This document shows positions 1-10,049 of a stretch of DNA of 17,402 bases, piece by piece. A model generated the notes under the pieces. The model had not been told where the DNA came from and did not search any database. It saw only the letters and a list, made by a program, of their open reading frames with translations. Position numbers and translations under genes: made by a program. Source of the DNA: Verrucomicrobiota bacterium (GTDB lineage Bacteria > Verrucomicrobiota > Verrucomicrobiia > Limisphaerales > JADJPG01); NCBI GenBank assembly GCA_016713365.1, contig JADJPG010000105.1:1-17402 (forward strand). The letters are read 5' to 3'. Within the stretch, counting starts at the first letter, position 1. Each line of letters starts with the position of its first letter.

Positions 1-3000
1 CCGTAGGGCAGGAGAAGTCGGGGCTCAATCGTCACCGAATCGTACAAACCAGCGGAGTGCCAGTCACTCTGCAGCCAAATGGCGTCGTCACCACCGGAAG
101 GCATCGCACGCATAAAGTTCCTCAGCGTCCGCCTTCGCTCCCAGTTCGCGGTATTCCAGAACTCCACGCCCGTGCGCCCGCTCAACATCAACGTTTTCGA
201 GCCAGGCAGGAAATCAAAGGAACCCAGATTCGCGCGATGCGAGACTTTGGTGACGAACTCCAACGATGGCATCGCGTAAACGTAGACGGACGCGGAGAAG
301 GGACGGTTGATCGCCAGCCAGCGCCCATCCGAGACACCTCACACATACCAGCCGTCGACTTGGATGCCGCTGGACCCCGCTCAATTTCATCGCCGAACAA
401 ATCGCGAGCCGCCAGCTGCCGTCATCACGACCGCGTTGGAATGCAGGCTGAGAATGCAGGAAAATCCGGGCGCTTCATGCAAAGGAAGCTTCGTGACGAG
501 AGGAGCGCCGCCTCGTGAGGTTCCGGGAGAAACCCGCCATCGGTAACCTGCGGCATCGCGTGAGTTGCTGCGGCTGGCATACAACTCCCGGGCATCAGTC
601 GTGAAAAAGAAATGAGCCTCGTATCCGTCCGTGAGAAGCGTCCCCGGCCCCTGTCTCCAGATCCCTACACGCCCATTCGCTGCGACGCCGAGGTGCGCCA
701 GCCATCGCCCGTCCGCCGAGAACGCCGCGGGCCGAAGCCGCACACCCAACGACTCTGGAAACTCCGGCACGCCGGTCGGCTGATCGAATGCAAACAATTT
801 TACTCCGATTCCGTCGTCATCATGGCCTTCCGCGCCATCCGACCGCATCTGCGCCTGATACCCGCCCCACGTTGATGGTGAAGATCCGCTGCGACGTCCG
901 CGCATCCCAACACACGATCTCGTTGTCCTATCAATGAACCGCTGAAAAGATAGTCTCCGCCCGGGCTGAAGAACGCCCGCGCCGCTTCACCCTTCTGCCG
1001 GCCAAACTCCCGCAACGCTCCCGTCGTGACATCCATCAAATGAATCACCCCGCCGGGATCCGGCACTGCCAGTCTCCTGCCGTCCGGACTCCAGTCCATG
1101 CTGTGGATTGGTCTTCGTGCTGAGCGATAGTAGACACGTACTGCCCACCATTCGAAGAGTCGCTTTGATCGAGATCAGCCATCTGCCTCGACGAAGCGTC
1201 CGACCGCAAACTGATCCCCCGTCGGCGAATAGCGCAATCGCGCCAACCCCGAGCCCACCTCGAAACGCATTACTTCCCGGCCCAGTTCCCAATCCCACAC
1301 CGCGACCCGACCGCTTCCGCGACCCGCCAGCAATTGCGATTGCCGGGGATGAAACGCCAGGGCCGACCATGCGACACCCGGCAGCGTCAACCGCAGGCGT
1401 TGTGACGCCACATGCCAGATCTCTCCCAGGTCGCCCGGGAACCCGCGGCGTCATAGTCGCGTTTCACCGCGAGGCATTCCCCGCCGTTGCTCCAGGTCGC
1501 GTCGCCAAACGCCGCCAGATTTGTGCTGGCGGGAAGTTCAGCCAGGAGCTCGAGATTCCGCGCGGAACGAATTTCCACTCGACCCTTCCGGCGGCACAGC
1601 GCAATCCCGCCGGAACGTCTGATCCAGCCGCCGCAGAGTGAAACCTTTCGGCTTCGAAGGGCAGCTTCTCGCGATCGAAAACCAGAGATCGGGCAGCGAC
1701 AACGCGGGCGATCACCTCGCGCCGCAACTGGCAGGAATTGGCACTCGCCGCCGCCCGCCCCATCGCATCCAGCGCTTCTTGGCGCGGTGGCCCACCTCGC
1801 TGCTGCGGACTGTCGCGCGGGCCTGCTCCAGAAGTGGTGTAAAGTTCAGCGCTGTTCCCTCGCGCGCCTGGCCATCTCGGCACGATGACGCAATTCAGAT
1901 TCCTTCGCGCGGTCTCCGCTTCCAGACGCGCCCGGTCGTTGGCGGCGTCCGCGATGCTTCGTTGGTGGTTGCCTTCGCGTCTTGCCAGCCATGTCAACAC
2001 TCCGGCCACTGCCGTACCACCACCGCCGCGATCAGCGCGATCTCGCTTCAACCGTGCGAGATGACGTTCGAGATTGCGGAGTCCTCCGGAAGACTCCGAC
2101 CCGCGAGGAACAAACTGAGATTTGGCCTGCATCTCCGCTGCGGCTGCATAGCGATTCGCAGGTTGCGGGCGCAATGCGCGAGTCATTACCTCATTCAGTT
2201 CGAGCAACGCCTCCGCCTCCGGCAATCGCATCAAGTCCGCAGTAGCTGAGGGAATTTCCGTATCTGGTCCTGACCTGTCGCCAGTCCATAAAGCACCTTG
2301 CTCCAAACCCGGTAGAGATCGGCCTGACGCGAGCTCCGGTCCTCCGGCGGAATGTAACCATCCGTCCTGACAAAACCCCGTGAACTTCTCGCATCAGTCA
2401 CCAAGCCGATGTCCGCGAGCTTGGGATGCTCTGACGAAATGGACATTGGCCGGTTTGGTCATCCTGGTGGACCAGACCTAGCCTATAAATTGCGCCAGCG
2501 CCGCCGATCCGATGCGCCAGTTGCGCCGATTTTCCGGGGAGAGCTGGATCCCTGGCGTTCAGTTCGGATTCGTGGCAACCGCGGCTGATACGACTCCATC
2601 TTTTTCTCCACCGTCGCTGCTGCGCCGTGCCGTTTGTCGCCCGGGACCGCTGCCGGATCCGCCAGCTCCATCACATAGTAAAGCACCTAGCTGCGCCATT
2701 GCGCCCCACGTGCAGCACCTGCACCAGTCCATCGTGCGTCCGAAATCCGCTCGTACCTGAGAATGCCCTGAAACTGCGCTCGCATGCTGACGGTCCTCTT
2801 GAAACGCGCCTGGGGCGTAGATAACTTTAGACGGCCTGATACGTACTGAGAAATTCCTGCGCCAGCCAGACATCGCCATCAGCGCCTACACCAATCCGCC
2901 GGAGCATCTGGCGATCGGAAAGCGCCGGATATGCGCCGCGAGCGCGATCTCCCCATCCAGCTCGCGACGCAACGTTTCCTGCAACTGCTCGCCTGATCGC

Positions 3001-3110
3001 GAATCCACTCCGCCAGCCGGCGGTTTCGAACGGATTCGTCGGACGGTCCAGCTGAATTGATCAAGATCGAGTTCGCACTCCGGACAACAATCTTCAACAT
3101 CTGCGCGCAC
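1..3110 (-). pseudogene. Ser/Thr protein kinase with C-terminal WD40-type repeats, multiply frameshifted, 3' end off the window
   Basis: The reading frame changes many times, but the motifs keep the order of verrucomicrobial kinase-WD40 proteins. A GTG at 3108-3110 could start a protein with a CPEC element. Then come a glycine-loop remnant with DVWLAQEF and VKVIYA (about 2800-2880), the hinge YYVMELAD (near 2680), a damaged HRD-type catalytic loop with KPANV-like residues (near 2450), and KLADIGLVTD with GYIPPED and QADLYRV (2231-2446). A weakly visible membrane/coiled-coil linker follows (about 1900-2100). Beta-propeller blades come next, e.g. WSPDGRRLAVPD (near 1080), VAVWDWELG (near 1310) and FSADGRWLAHLG (near 700). 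From about 320 down to 1 the frame is open again, with DGRWLAIN and GVEFWNT. The family phosphorylates Ser/Thr at the membrane with a sensory propeller. It lies directly behind a sigma factor, so the pair is probably a signalling module. Whether the frameshifts are genuine decay or sequence errors cannot be decided here. Confidence 0.8.
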
Positions 3111-3118
3111 AAAACGAA

Positions 3119-3816
3119 CTACGTCGACGCGTCCTGGCCTCCGAGTTCCCGCTCGATCGCTCTTGCCTTCGTCTGGGCGGCACGGCGTATTCATGCGGTG
3201 TTTCACCAAATACACCTGTGCCGCGTTCATCCCCAGCATTCGCGCCACCTCGGACGCGCCCAGATCCTGAAGCACACAATCGAAGACTCGAAAGTTTGGG
3301 ATTCGTGGTATGCCTGGCGCAGCTGGCCAGCGCCGCCTGCTGAAGCAGATTGGCCCACGCCCTGCGTCCCACGCCGCGTCCATCTCCGCATCGGGCAGCA
3401 GCGCGAAGCCGCCGCAAGTACTTCCTCCACGGCCACCTTGTTCCGCTTCCGCCATCCCTCCGAGTCGGGGGCAACGTCCGGTAAGCCCGACGCAAATGGT
3501 CATGGATTCGACGACGAGTAATCAGCAAGAGCCATTGCTTGAACGAACCCCGCGCAGGATCGTATCGAAACTCGGGCATCTTGCGCGCCACGGCAATCAC
3601 GGTCTCCTGCACGACATCCTGGGCCTCGTCGTCGTTGAGACCGCTCTTCCGCGCCACATTGTAGAGGAGCCGCCAGTAGTTGTTGAAGAACGTGTGCCAG
3701 CTGGCCGTGTCATCCAGATTCCGAAGCCGGCTGAGCAGGGAATGGCGCGTCGGCAAGCTGTCGAAATGAACAGCTTCTCCGTGATCGCGTTTCCGTTGCT
3801 CGTTGGTTGGGCCCAA
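3119..3816 (-). pseudogene. ECF-type RNA polymerase sigma factor, frameshifted
   Basis: The N-terminal half reads cleanly from 3816 and carries a sigma region 2: SLLSRLRNLDDTASW, a Y-N-V-A-R helix, then DEAQDVVQETVIAVARKM and GSFKQWLLLITRRRIHDHLRR. The frame is lost near 3450 and recovered in another frame as VFDCVLQDLGASEVARMLG followed by AAQVYLVKHR (about 3195-3290). This is a region 4 helix-turn-helix that would contact the -35 element. A further shift restores ARAIEREL-GGQDAST and a stop at 3119-3121. The start is uncertain: 3816 is a TTG, and the conserved block begins about 20 residues later. The spacing to the possible kinase GTG start is about 10 bases, which suggests one transcript. 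ECF sigma factors redirect RNA polymerase to stress or envelope regulons; which regulon cannot be told. At least two indels would have to be repaired for a full product of about 230 residues. Confidence 0.8.
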
Positions 3817-3951
3817 CGACCCAGCTTCGGTACCAAATCAGCGGCTTCCAGCTAGCGGAATATGCTGAACGAAGAGTTCCAACAGCGATCAAGGTGAGCC
3901 GGATCAGCATAGTCGTTACCGAGCTATGATGGACGAGGGGCCCGATTGCCG

Positions 3952-3973
3952 TTGACTCAAATTCGTGGTTACC
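3952..3973 (+). repeat. Left inverted end of the insertion sequence
   Basis: TTGACTCA, eight bases, then GTTACC. Read on the other strand it is GGTAAC-N8-TGAGTCAA, matching the two copies at the right end of the element. It lies 12 bases before the transposase ATG. It is probably a transposase binding site; no promoter is evident inside it. Confidence 0.5.
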
Positions 3974-3985
3974 CACATCACGAAC

Positions 3986-5164
3986 ATGAGTTTGTCTGCC
4001 AAGCGCGAGGCATTGGCCCGCATCCACGGCCGCTACGGCCGCGCCGGTCGTCCACACAAGACGCGCATCCTCGACGAGTTTTGCGCCACCTGTGGTTACC
4101 ATCGAAAAGCCGCCCTGCGGCTGCTCAACCGTCCGTTGCGCACGGCACCGCCCAAGCGTTCCGGTCCCAAAGTCCTCTACGATCCTGCCGAGATGCTGCC
4201 GGTGCTCAAAGCCATCTGGCTGGCCAGTGAACAGCTCTGCAGCAAGCTGCTCAAAGCGGCGCTGCCTCAATGGATCGAACATCACCCGCCGACAGGCACG
4301 CCGCTGCCGGAGGCTTTTAAGAAGAAGCTGCTGAAGATCGTCCGGCGCAGATCGACCGCCTGCTGCGTCCCTCGCGCATCCAACATCCCAAGAAGGGAAT
4401 CTGCGCCACGCGGCCGGGCACGCTGCTGCGCCACCAGGTGCCCACGCGCGGCGGCCCGCCGGACACCACGCGCCCCGGCTCCGTCGAGGCCGACACCGTC
4501 GCGCACTGCGACGACAGCACCGAGGGCGATTACGTCAATTCCCTCACGTTTACCGAGCTTTACAGCGGCTGATTGAGAACTGGGCAGCGGTTCAAACAAG
4601 AGCGCCGAGAGCGTGCTGGAGCAGTTGAAAGAACTGGAACAAGTGGTGCCTTTTGCGATGAAGGACTTCCACACCGACAACGGTGGCGAATTCCTCAACT
4701 GGGGGCTGCACCGGCACCTGACCGGCCGGCGTGTGCCGACGCCGTGGACACGCAGCCGGGCGTATCGCAAGAACGACAACGCGCACTGCGAACAGAAGAA
4801 CTGGACGCACGTGAGGCAGCTCTTCGGACACGACCGCTTCGGGCACGCGCAACTGGTGCCGCTGATGAACGAACTGTATGCCAAGGAATGGAGCCAGTTC
4901 ACCAACCACTTCAAGCCGACGTTCAAGCTCTTGAAGCGCGAGAAGAAGAAGAACGGTCGGACCAAAAGGTTCTACGAGAAGAAACCAAAGACGCCCTATC
5001 AACGGCTGCTGGAGAGCCCGGACATCCCGGAGGCAACGAAGAGGAAACTGCGCACCCAACACTCGGGCCTGGATCCGTTTGCGTTGAAGAAAAGCATTGA
5101 GGTCAAACTCAAGAAATTCTTCACTGCCTTGGGTAACCTGGATCGTGAGTCAACCAAGACCTGA
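3986..5164 (+). pseudogene. DDE (integrase-core) transposase, frameshifted
   Basis: The ATG at 3986 starts MSLSAKREALARIHGRYG, a helix-turn-helix region that runs through TRILDEFCATCGYHRKAALRLL to LPQWIEHH. The frame breaks near 4340 and continues in another frame as PAQIDRLLRPSRIQHPKKG and then SVEADTVAHC, whose Asp is the likely first catalytic residue. A missing base near 4571 (GGC TGA TTG, where a Trp codon TGG is expected) creates a premature TGA, and another shift near 4597 returns to the first frame. From about 4600 the frame is open to 5164: DFHTDNGGEF (second Asp), YRKNDNAHCEQKN (Glu, 37 residues later) and a basic C-terminal tail. The catalytic triad therefore survives, and about three indels separate this from an intact protein near 390 residues. 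It would cut and join the ends of its own element. As written it cannot make a full transposase unless the indels are sequence errors or programmed shifts; three shifts make programming unlikely. Confidence 0.8.
5132..5153 (+). repeat. Internal copy of the insertion-sequence end motif
   Basis: GGTAAC-N8-TGAGTCAA, sharing CGTGAGTCAA with the outer copy that begins 47 bases further on. It encodes the transposase C-terminal residues GNLDRESTK, so one sequence is used for both coding and, presumably, binding. No equally good inner copy was found at the left end. Confidence 0.4.
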
Positions 5165-5178
5165 AGGTCCCCAACCCT

Positions 5179-5201
5179 GGTAACATTTTGCCGTGAGTCA
5201 A
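5179..5201 (+). repeat. Right inverted end of the insertion sequence
   Basis: GGTAAC, nine bases, then TGAGTCAA, in inverted orientation to 3952-3973. It lies 14 bases after the transposase stop codon, the position expected of an insertion-sequence terminus. Confidence 0.5.
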
Positions 5202-5626
5202 TACGCTGGGTCACTCCGATATTTCAAGTTCGGCATACTGCGACCAAACCCACAGCGAAGCCACTGGATGCCTGCTAATCATCGAAACCAGTCAAACGAT
5301 TCATTCAAGCAAGCGACCGAACCCACCGAACTCAAAGGCAGCGCTGGACGACTTGACCAACTCCGCCCGCGACTAATCACATGAAGACGACGCCTGAGAT
5401 TCCCGCCGAAAAAACCCGAACGCCTGTCACGAGCCGCTTCCCCCGCGCGGCGCCTGCTTAACAACGACGCGTTCCGCAATGCGTGCGCGCGCTCCGCAAA
5501 ACGCCGCAGCGCGTCTCGTTAACCAATCGACTGCTTTACCGCGCGAGCGACTGGCGACCAAGCCAGTCGCTTGTTCATTTTGGAGTGAGCGTCTGAAAGG
5601 ATGGAATCGAAAGCGCAGTGTCGCCC
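5202..5626. other. Gene-free stretch between the insertion sequence and the CotH-type gene
   Basis: About 425 bases with no convincing coding frame on either strand. The short open frames here have no recognisable motif and overlap each other. The only structure noted is the hairpin at 5547-5570. The left part directly abuts the insertion sequence, so it could hold remnants of whatever the element landed in, but nothing is recognisable. Confidence 0.5.
5547..5570. terminator. Strong hairpin, possible transcription terminator
   Basis: A perfect 9-bp stem, GCGACTGGC pairing with GCCAGTCGC, around a six-base loop (GACCAA). On the plus strand it is followed by TTGTTCATTTT, a moderately T-rich tail. 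Seen from the minus strand it lies about 57 bases past the inferred end of the CotH-type gene, but without a T-tract in that direction. It could end plus-strand transcripts leaving the insertion sequence, or be a plain repeat. Confidence 0.35.
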
Positions 5627-8600
5627 TCAACGCTTCGTTGGAGGCTTCACCTCCACAGCCTCGCAGCTGAGGTATTGAGGAGCGCGCTCCATCCGTTGCG
5701 ATGGGATCTCGCGAGCAAACGCTGACCATTCCGGAGCGAAACCGAGTCTCGTAGGGCGGGGCTTTTGAGAGAACAGCGCCGCCGGGCACCGAGTGGAGAT
5801 CCGACCGGTCGACTTGTAGGAAATAGATTTTTGCCCGTCCCACTGCGCAGCGCGATCGCGCCAGTGGTCTCTGCGATTGCCGGCGGAGCGATGAATTGCG
5901 AATCGATCCAGCTCAGACGTTTCTGGATCCATTGCTTCATCCACTTAATCTCTTCCTCGTAGGTGTCGCCGACGAAGTCGTTCGGGTTCACGCGCCGTCC
6001 CATGATCGGCCAGCGCCGGAAATTCCGCGCCTGCGCCTCGTTTAGTTGAGCGGCCATTTCATCCACCCGCGCCAGCACCCGTTGAGTAGCGAAAACACCT
6101 GCGCGAAGTCCGCCCCCACCGATCAATCGCGCGCCGGTGGAACTCCGGATCCTCATTCAGCCGGCGGAACCAGGCAGATCCCCGTGTCCTGCAGCAGCAC
6201 CGATTGCATCTTCATCCCGTGGGATCCGAGTCGGTCGCAGTATCCATGTTGCCAAAGGCGAGATTCCAATCCCACGCCGGACCCATCCTCAACTTGCCGC
6301 CGCGTTCTTTGTGGACGTAGGCGCTGTAGCGAATGTCGTCGATGTTCTTCGACATCCCGATCAGCCAAAGCTGGTCGATGAACGCCTCCGGTGTGTCAAG
6401 AAACGCGGCGTAACCGACGCGAGATCGGAAATCCGGTCCGTTCACCGCCTGCTCGAACCGTCGCATGTAGTTCAGTGATCCAGTTCATCTGCTCCCCAGC
6501 ACAGTCTTCCGGATCCGGTTCGACGTAGTGAAAGTGATTCCCCTCGCCTGTCCGGAATCCCGGCTCGAAGTTGCCAGAATGATCGCGTTTCAAAATGTAT
6601 CCTCCCGAGATCGTCCGGCCTGCTGGTGTCGGACGCGGTCAAATCCTCTAGATCCACGCGGCTCTTAGCATACGTGTTTGATGCGTTCCACCAGCACATA
6701 CACGCCGAAGTAATCACGCTGAGACAACTTGCCGCCAGTGCGGTCGACATACACCTCCACGAACTGGTGCGCGGCGCGTAGCGACCCAATGCATTGTTGA
6801 GCTCCGTAGGCCAGCACCATCGCGCATGAGTGTTTCGTCGGAGAACGGCGCGCATAACAACCCAGTCCGATTCCTTCGGTATGCCAAGGAGGCCGGCCTT
6901 GGTCTTGTCGCCGTTCTCGTCCACCAGGCGAACCGTCAACGAACTCTTCGACTGATTCCGCGTGCTGTGCCCGCGCTCGTTCACGCTCGCGCGACCATCG
7001 AAGCTTGCCGCGCCCAACAGCGTCGTCCGGCCTTTCTTGTCCGCATCAACGAATGGAACCGAAACCGTCGAACGACGGCTGTCCGACAGGGACCGGGCTG
7101 AACGGTTGGAGAATCAAAGCGGCAGATTGAGCTGAACCCGGCGGGCAATCGTCCAGGAAGGTAAACGTTTCGGTGACCGTCGCGCTGGGTTGCGAATCCG
7201 GCGCATAAGTCCTCGCGCGAACAAGCGTATTGCCCGTCAGCGTAATCGGCTCGGTAGACCGCCGAGTTCAAGTTCGGCCCGAACCGTCGAACGTGTAACG
7301 CACTACGCCCTGCGCGCTGAGAACTCCAGTTTCTGCGGCGCAGTGAACACTCCGCCGCGTTTGGAAAATACCGGCGGAGGCGAAAGCTTCACCAACCCGC
7401 CGCGATTAGCCGTCCGCGGCGCGGCGAGGCAAATATCGCGGGGCTCTGGACCGTCGGCAAATCCCGCGTGTAACGCTTCGTCCGATCCCAGTAGATCGTC
7501 AGCGCCTTTCCGCTGTCCTCAGGACTGTGCAACAGCTGAACCGCCAGCGTGCCAGGATACTTCGGATCCTTCTGGTCACGAAGCAGGGAAACATCAGCGC
7601 CCGCACCCGTCGCGCCGAACTGGGCCACCGGAATCAACAGCATCGAGAAACGCTCGGTGCCTTCACCACCCGCCCGCCAGCGAAAATCAAAGTCAGCGAC
7701 GATGGAATCAAACGTCCCAGGCGCCACTTGAGGAAACACGACGCTGTGAACCTGATCCGCCTGCCGTCCATCCAGCAACCGGAGGTACGCATTCGAATTA
7801 TTGGTGTCGTGCCAGTAAGTCCGGGGCCGCGAATCCGTCTGCGCCAGGACGTAGTGGGCGCTCCTGCCTTCGAACGTTTCTGACAACGTCAACGGCGCGC
7901 CGGAATCCCGCTTGTTGATCGCCGTCGAATTCCACTTCGGCTTTTCCGGGGCGTTCGTGCGTGCGACCTCCCATCCGTTGAGATAGGCCACGAAGCCGTC
8001 GTTCGCCCGCACCTTGAGCCGCAACGATTCGATCCCGGTTTCGTTCACGTCGAAAGGGATTCGGAGATAAGCGGACTAGGATTTGTTCACCATTGCCGAT
8101 TGCAGATCGTATCCACCCGCGCTGTTTCCAAAACTCGCTGACCCCGACATCGACGGCCATTGCGAATCATCGAATTCCGCTGCCGCCCAGCCCAGCCCGA
8201 TGTCCGCAGCGGGCACAAAAACCTTCTTCGGAGTGAGCGCATTGAAAATCGGCGCCGGACGATCCGCCATCTCCACGCCAAAGGAGGCGCCAGCGACCTG
8301 CGCAGGATACCCGGGAGAAAACTCGGACGCGACGGTCGTTCCATCAGGCCGCACCAGCGCGAGATATCCACGTTCGGCATCCAGTTTGAAATTCGTGTGA
8401 AGCTCGCCATTGGCGACGCGACGATCCTTCTTCGAGGCGAACACCACGAGAAATTCCCCCGGCCCAATCGTCGTCGCTGGGAACCTCCACTTCTTCAGCT
8501 CCTTCCGGCTGTCGGTGAGGAACCATCCGTCCAAATTGGCCGCGCCGGCGCTGGCGTTATACAGCTCGATCCAATCAGAGTAATCGCGATCCCGATCCGC

Positions 8601-8738
8601 CAGCGTGCGAACGTTCGCCGCCATGAATTCGGAAATGATCACCCGCTCCTGCGCATCCGCCGTACTCAATCCCGCGCCGTACCACGCGAGGAGCAAGGAA
8701 GCAAAAAGCCAGCGTCCAAAAGTTGTCGGAATATCCAT
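5627..8738 (-). pseudogene. Exported lamin-tail / CotH-kinase family protein, broken by one nonsense codon and many frameshifts
   Basis: The ATG at 8738 begins a signal peptide (about residues 1-29, cleavage near TADA-QE). A lamin-tail domain follows, with VIISEFMAAN and DYSDWIELYN through LDGWFLTD (about residues 32-130). The same frame runs on to about 7389 through a beta-sandwich region with DGFVAYLNGWEVAR, but a TAG at 8076-8078 interrupts it. Below 7400 the frame changes often while order is kept. A chitobiase-like piece has RYTFDGSG (about 7300). The CotH core has NERGHSTRNQSKSSLTVRL, DENGDKTKAGLLGIPKESDW (about 6870-6990), KRDHSGNFEPG (near 6590), MGPAWDWNLAFGN (near 6260), RRLNEDPEF (near 6150) and FVGDTYEEEIKWMKQWI (about 5930-5980). 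A second small domain precedes a stop at 5627. CotH-family kinases phosphorylate secreted or surface proteins in spore-formers; in this phylum the role is unknown. Intact length would be near 1,035 residues. Localisation outside the cytoplasm is inferred from the signal peptide. Confidence 0.8.
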
Positions 8739-8868
8739 GATGTCGTTCGACTCGGATGATTATCCGCCTCTTCAAACGGCTGCCAGAGGAAACACCATGC
8801 GATTTCGTAAATTCTGCACGTGCGGCAGAACGTCGGAAATCATACTCACATGCCACACGTCCGAACGC

Positions 8869-10014
8869 TCAAACCGTGATCTTCCACGACCACTGGTGGT
8901 TCGATTCCCAGTAAGTCTTCTTCAACTTGATCACCGGTTCGTCCGCCGTCGGCTGCGACTTACCCTCCTCATCCGTCGCGCGCGAAACGATCGTATGCTC
9001 GCCCTTCGTCGGGTTCTTCCAATCGAACGTCCAGAACGTCCAGCAGAACTTGGAACGATTCTTCCGATCGATCGTCGCCTTCAGCCACGGACCGCCATCG
9101 ATCTGCAATTCCACCTTCTCCAGCGGCGTGCCATCACCCCAGGCCGCACCGTGGATGCGAATCGTTCCGTCCTTCAACCGAAGCGCGCGCGCCGGCATCG
9201 ACTTCACCAGCATCGGCCCAATGCTCGTTTCGCGGTGGATGGCTTTCCCGTCCCGTTCCTCGCCCCGCAACGTCACGTATTCGCGAGCCATGTATTTGCT
9301 CATGATGCGGCGGTCCAGCACCTCAATGCGGCTCAGCCACTTCACCCACGCCACGCCATACCAACCCGGGACCACGAGACGCAGCGGCGCGCCGTGCGCA
9401 GTATCGAGCGGCTGACCGTTGAACTCGTAGCAAAGCAAAATATCGTCGCGCATCGCATCGACCATGTGGAGACCGCGGGAGAAGTTCGCCGTGTACTCGA
9501 TCTTCTTCACCTCGTCCTTCTGCGTGTCCGCGCCGAAGAACGCCACCTCGATACCACGCTTGTAGGGCTCGCATTCACGGAGCAACGGCGCGAGCGGCGT
9601 GCCCGTCCATTTGATGTTCCCGATCGCGCCCATAAAACCAGCGCTGGCGTTGTTGCCGGAACATTCCAGCGTCGCGGTGATCGTCTTCCGGCGACGCTTC
9701 TTCAAATCGTCGAGCGTGAACCGCGTCGGGTTCCGCACCAGCCCGCCGATCTCGAGGTTCCACGACGCGAGATCGATCTTCGGCACGCCGTAATGCTGCA
9801 CCTTGTAGAGCTGGTCGTTCGGCGTGATCCAGCTCTTCAAATCCTCCCACTTGATGCCGTTCGTGCCGGACTGTTTGTCGGTGAAGGGAATCAGCTCCGC
9901 GCCTTCCTCCGGCTCGGGAAAGCCGAACGTTGAAAGCGGGTATTGAGCGAAGGCCAGGGCAGCAAAGGCGACGCTGCCTCGAATCATGTCTCTGCGAGTC
10001 ACTTTGGTCGTCAT
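8869..10014 (-). CDS. Sulfite-oxidase-family molybdopterin oxidoreductase, Tat-exported
   Basis: The 381-residue protein starts at the ATG at 10012-10014, with AGGAG about 13 bases upstream. An upstream in-frame start at 10140 would overlap the preceding gene and is less likely. A twin-arginine signal is present: TRRDMIRG at residues 6-13, then a hydrophobic stretch. The oxidoreductase molybdopterin domain covers about 70-240 and contains LECSGNN, whose Cys118 is in the position of the molybdenum ligand of sulfite oxidase. HGAPLRLVVPGWYG (207-220) matches the family's cofactor/substrate region. A Mo-co dimerisation-like beta domain spans about 260-378, ending in HQWSWKITV. No haem-binding CxxCH is present, so electrons must leave through a separate carrier. 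Members oxidise sulfite or reduce or oxidise related substrates; the substrate here is not determined. It lies 35 bases downstream of the TlpA-like gene and is probably co-transcribed with it. A periplasmic SoxC/SorA-like role is an inference. Confidence 0.9.
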   Translation of the reverse strand: MTTKVTRRDMIRGSVAFAALAFAQYPLSTFGFPEPEEGAELIPFTDKQSGTNGIKWEDLKSWITPNDQLYKVQHYGVPKIDLASWNLEIGGLVRNPTRFTLDDLKKRRRKTITATLECSGNNASAGFMGAIGNIKWTGTPLAPLLRECEPYKRGIEVAFFGADTQKDEVKKIEYTANFSRGLHMVDAMRDDILLCYEFNGQPLDTAHGAPLRLVVPGWYGVAWVKWLSRIEVLDRRIMSKYMAREYVTLRGEERDGKAIHRETSIGPMLVKSMPARALRLKDGTIRIHGAAWGDGTPLEKVELQIDGGPWLKATIDRKNRSKFCWTFWTFDWKNPTKGEHTIVSRATDEEGKSQPTADEPVIKLKKTYWESNHQWSWKITV

Positions 10015-10049
10015 GCGGTCTTCTTTTCTCCTGTCTGGAATCCAAGCGT

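Larger units (their letters stand above)
3952..5201 (+). mobile_element. Insertion sequence with rve/DDE-type transposase and imperfect inverted ends
   Basis: The element is delimited by an inverted pair: TTGACTCA-N8-GTTACC at 3952-3973 on the left, and GGTAAC-N9-TGAGTCAA at 5179-5201 on the right. A second right-hand copy, GGTAAC-N8-TGAGTCAA, lies at 5132-5153 inside the end of the transposase gene. The two right-hand copies share CGTGAGTCAA. The single gene inside is a frameshifted integrase-core transposase. I found no convincing target-site duplication next to these ends, so the true termini may lie a few bases further out. The element sits between the sigma/kinase pair and the CotH-type gene and interrupts neither visibly. 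The family is probably ISNCY/IS481-like, which needs a database comparison. Confidence 0.65.

Noticed and set aside
3915..3920. Extra GTTACC left of the insertion sequence, considered as an outer end motif
   Set aside because: The partner TTGACTCA is missing at the required distance, so it does not match the end motif.
8605..9933. Long plus-strand open frame (442 residues) opposite the molybdopterin gene
   Set aside because: Arginine-rich, low-complexity translation typical of the antisense of a GC-rich gene; the minus strand has a Tat signal and conserved family motifs.
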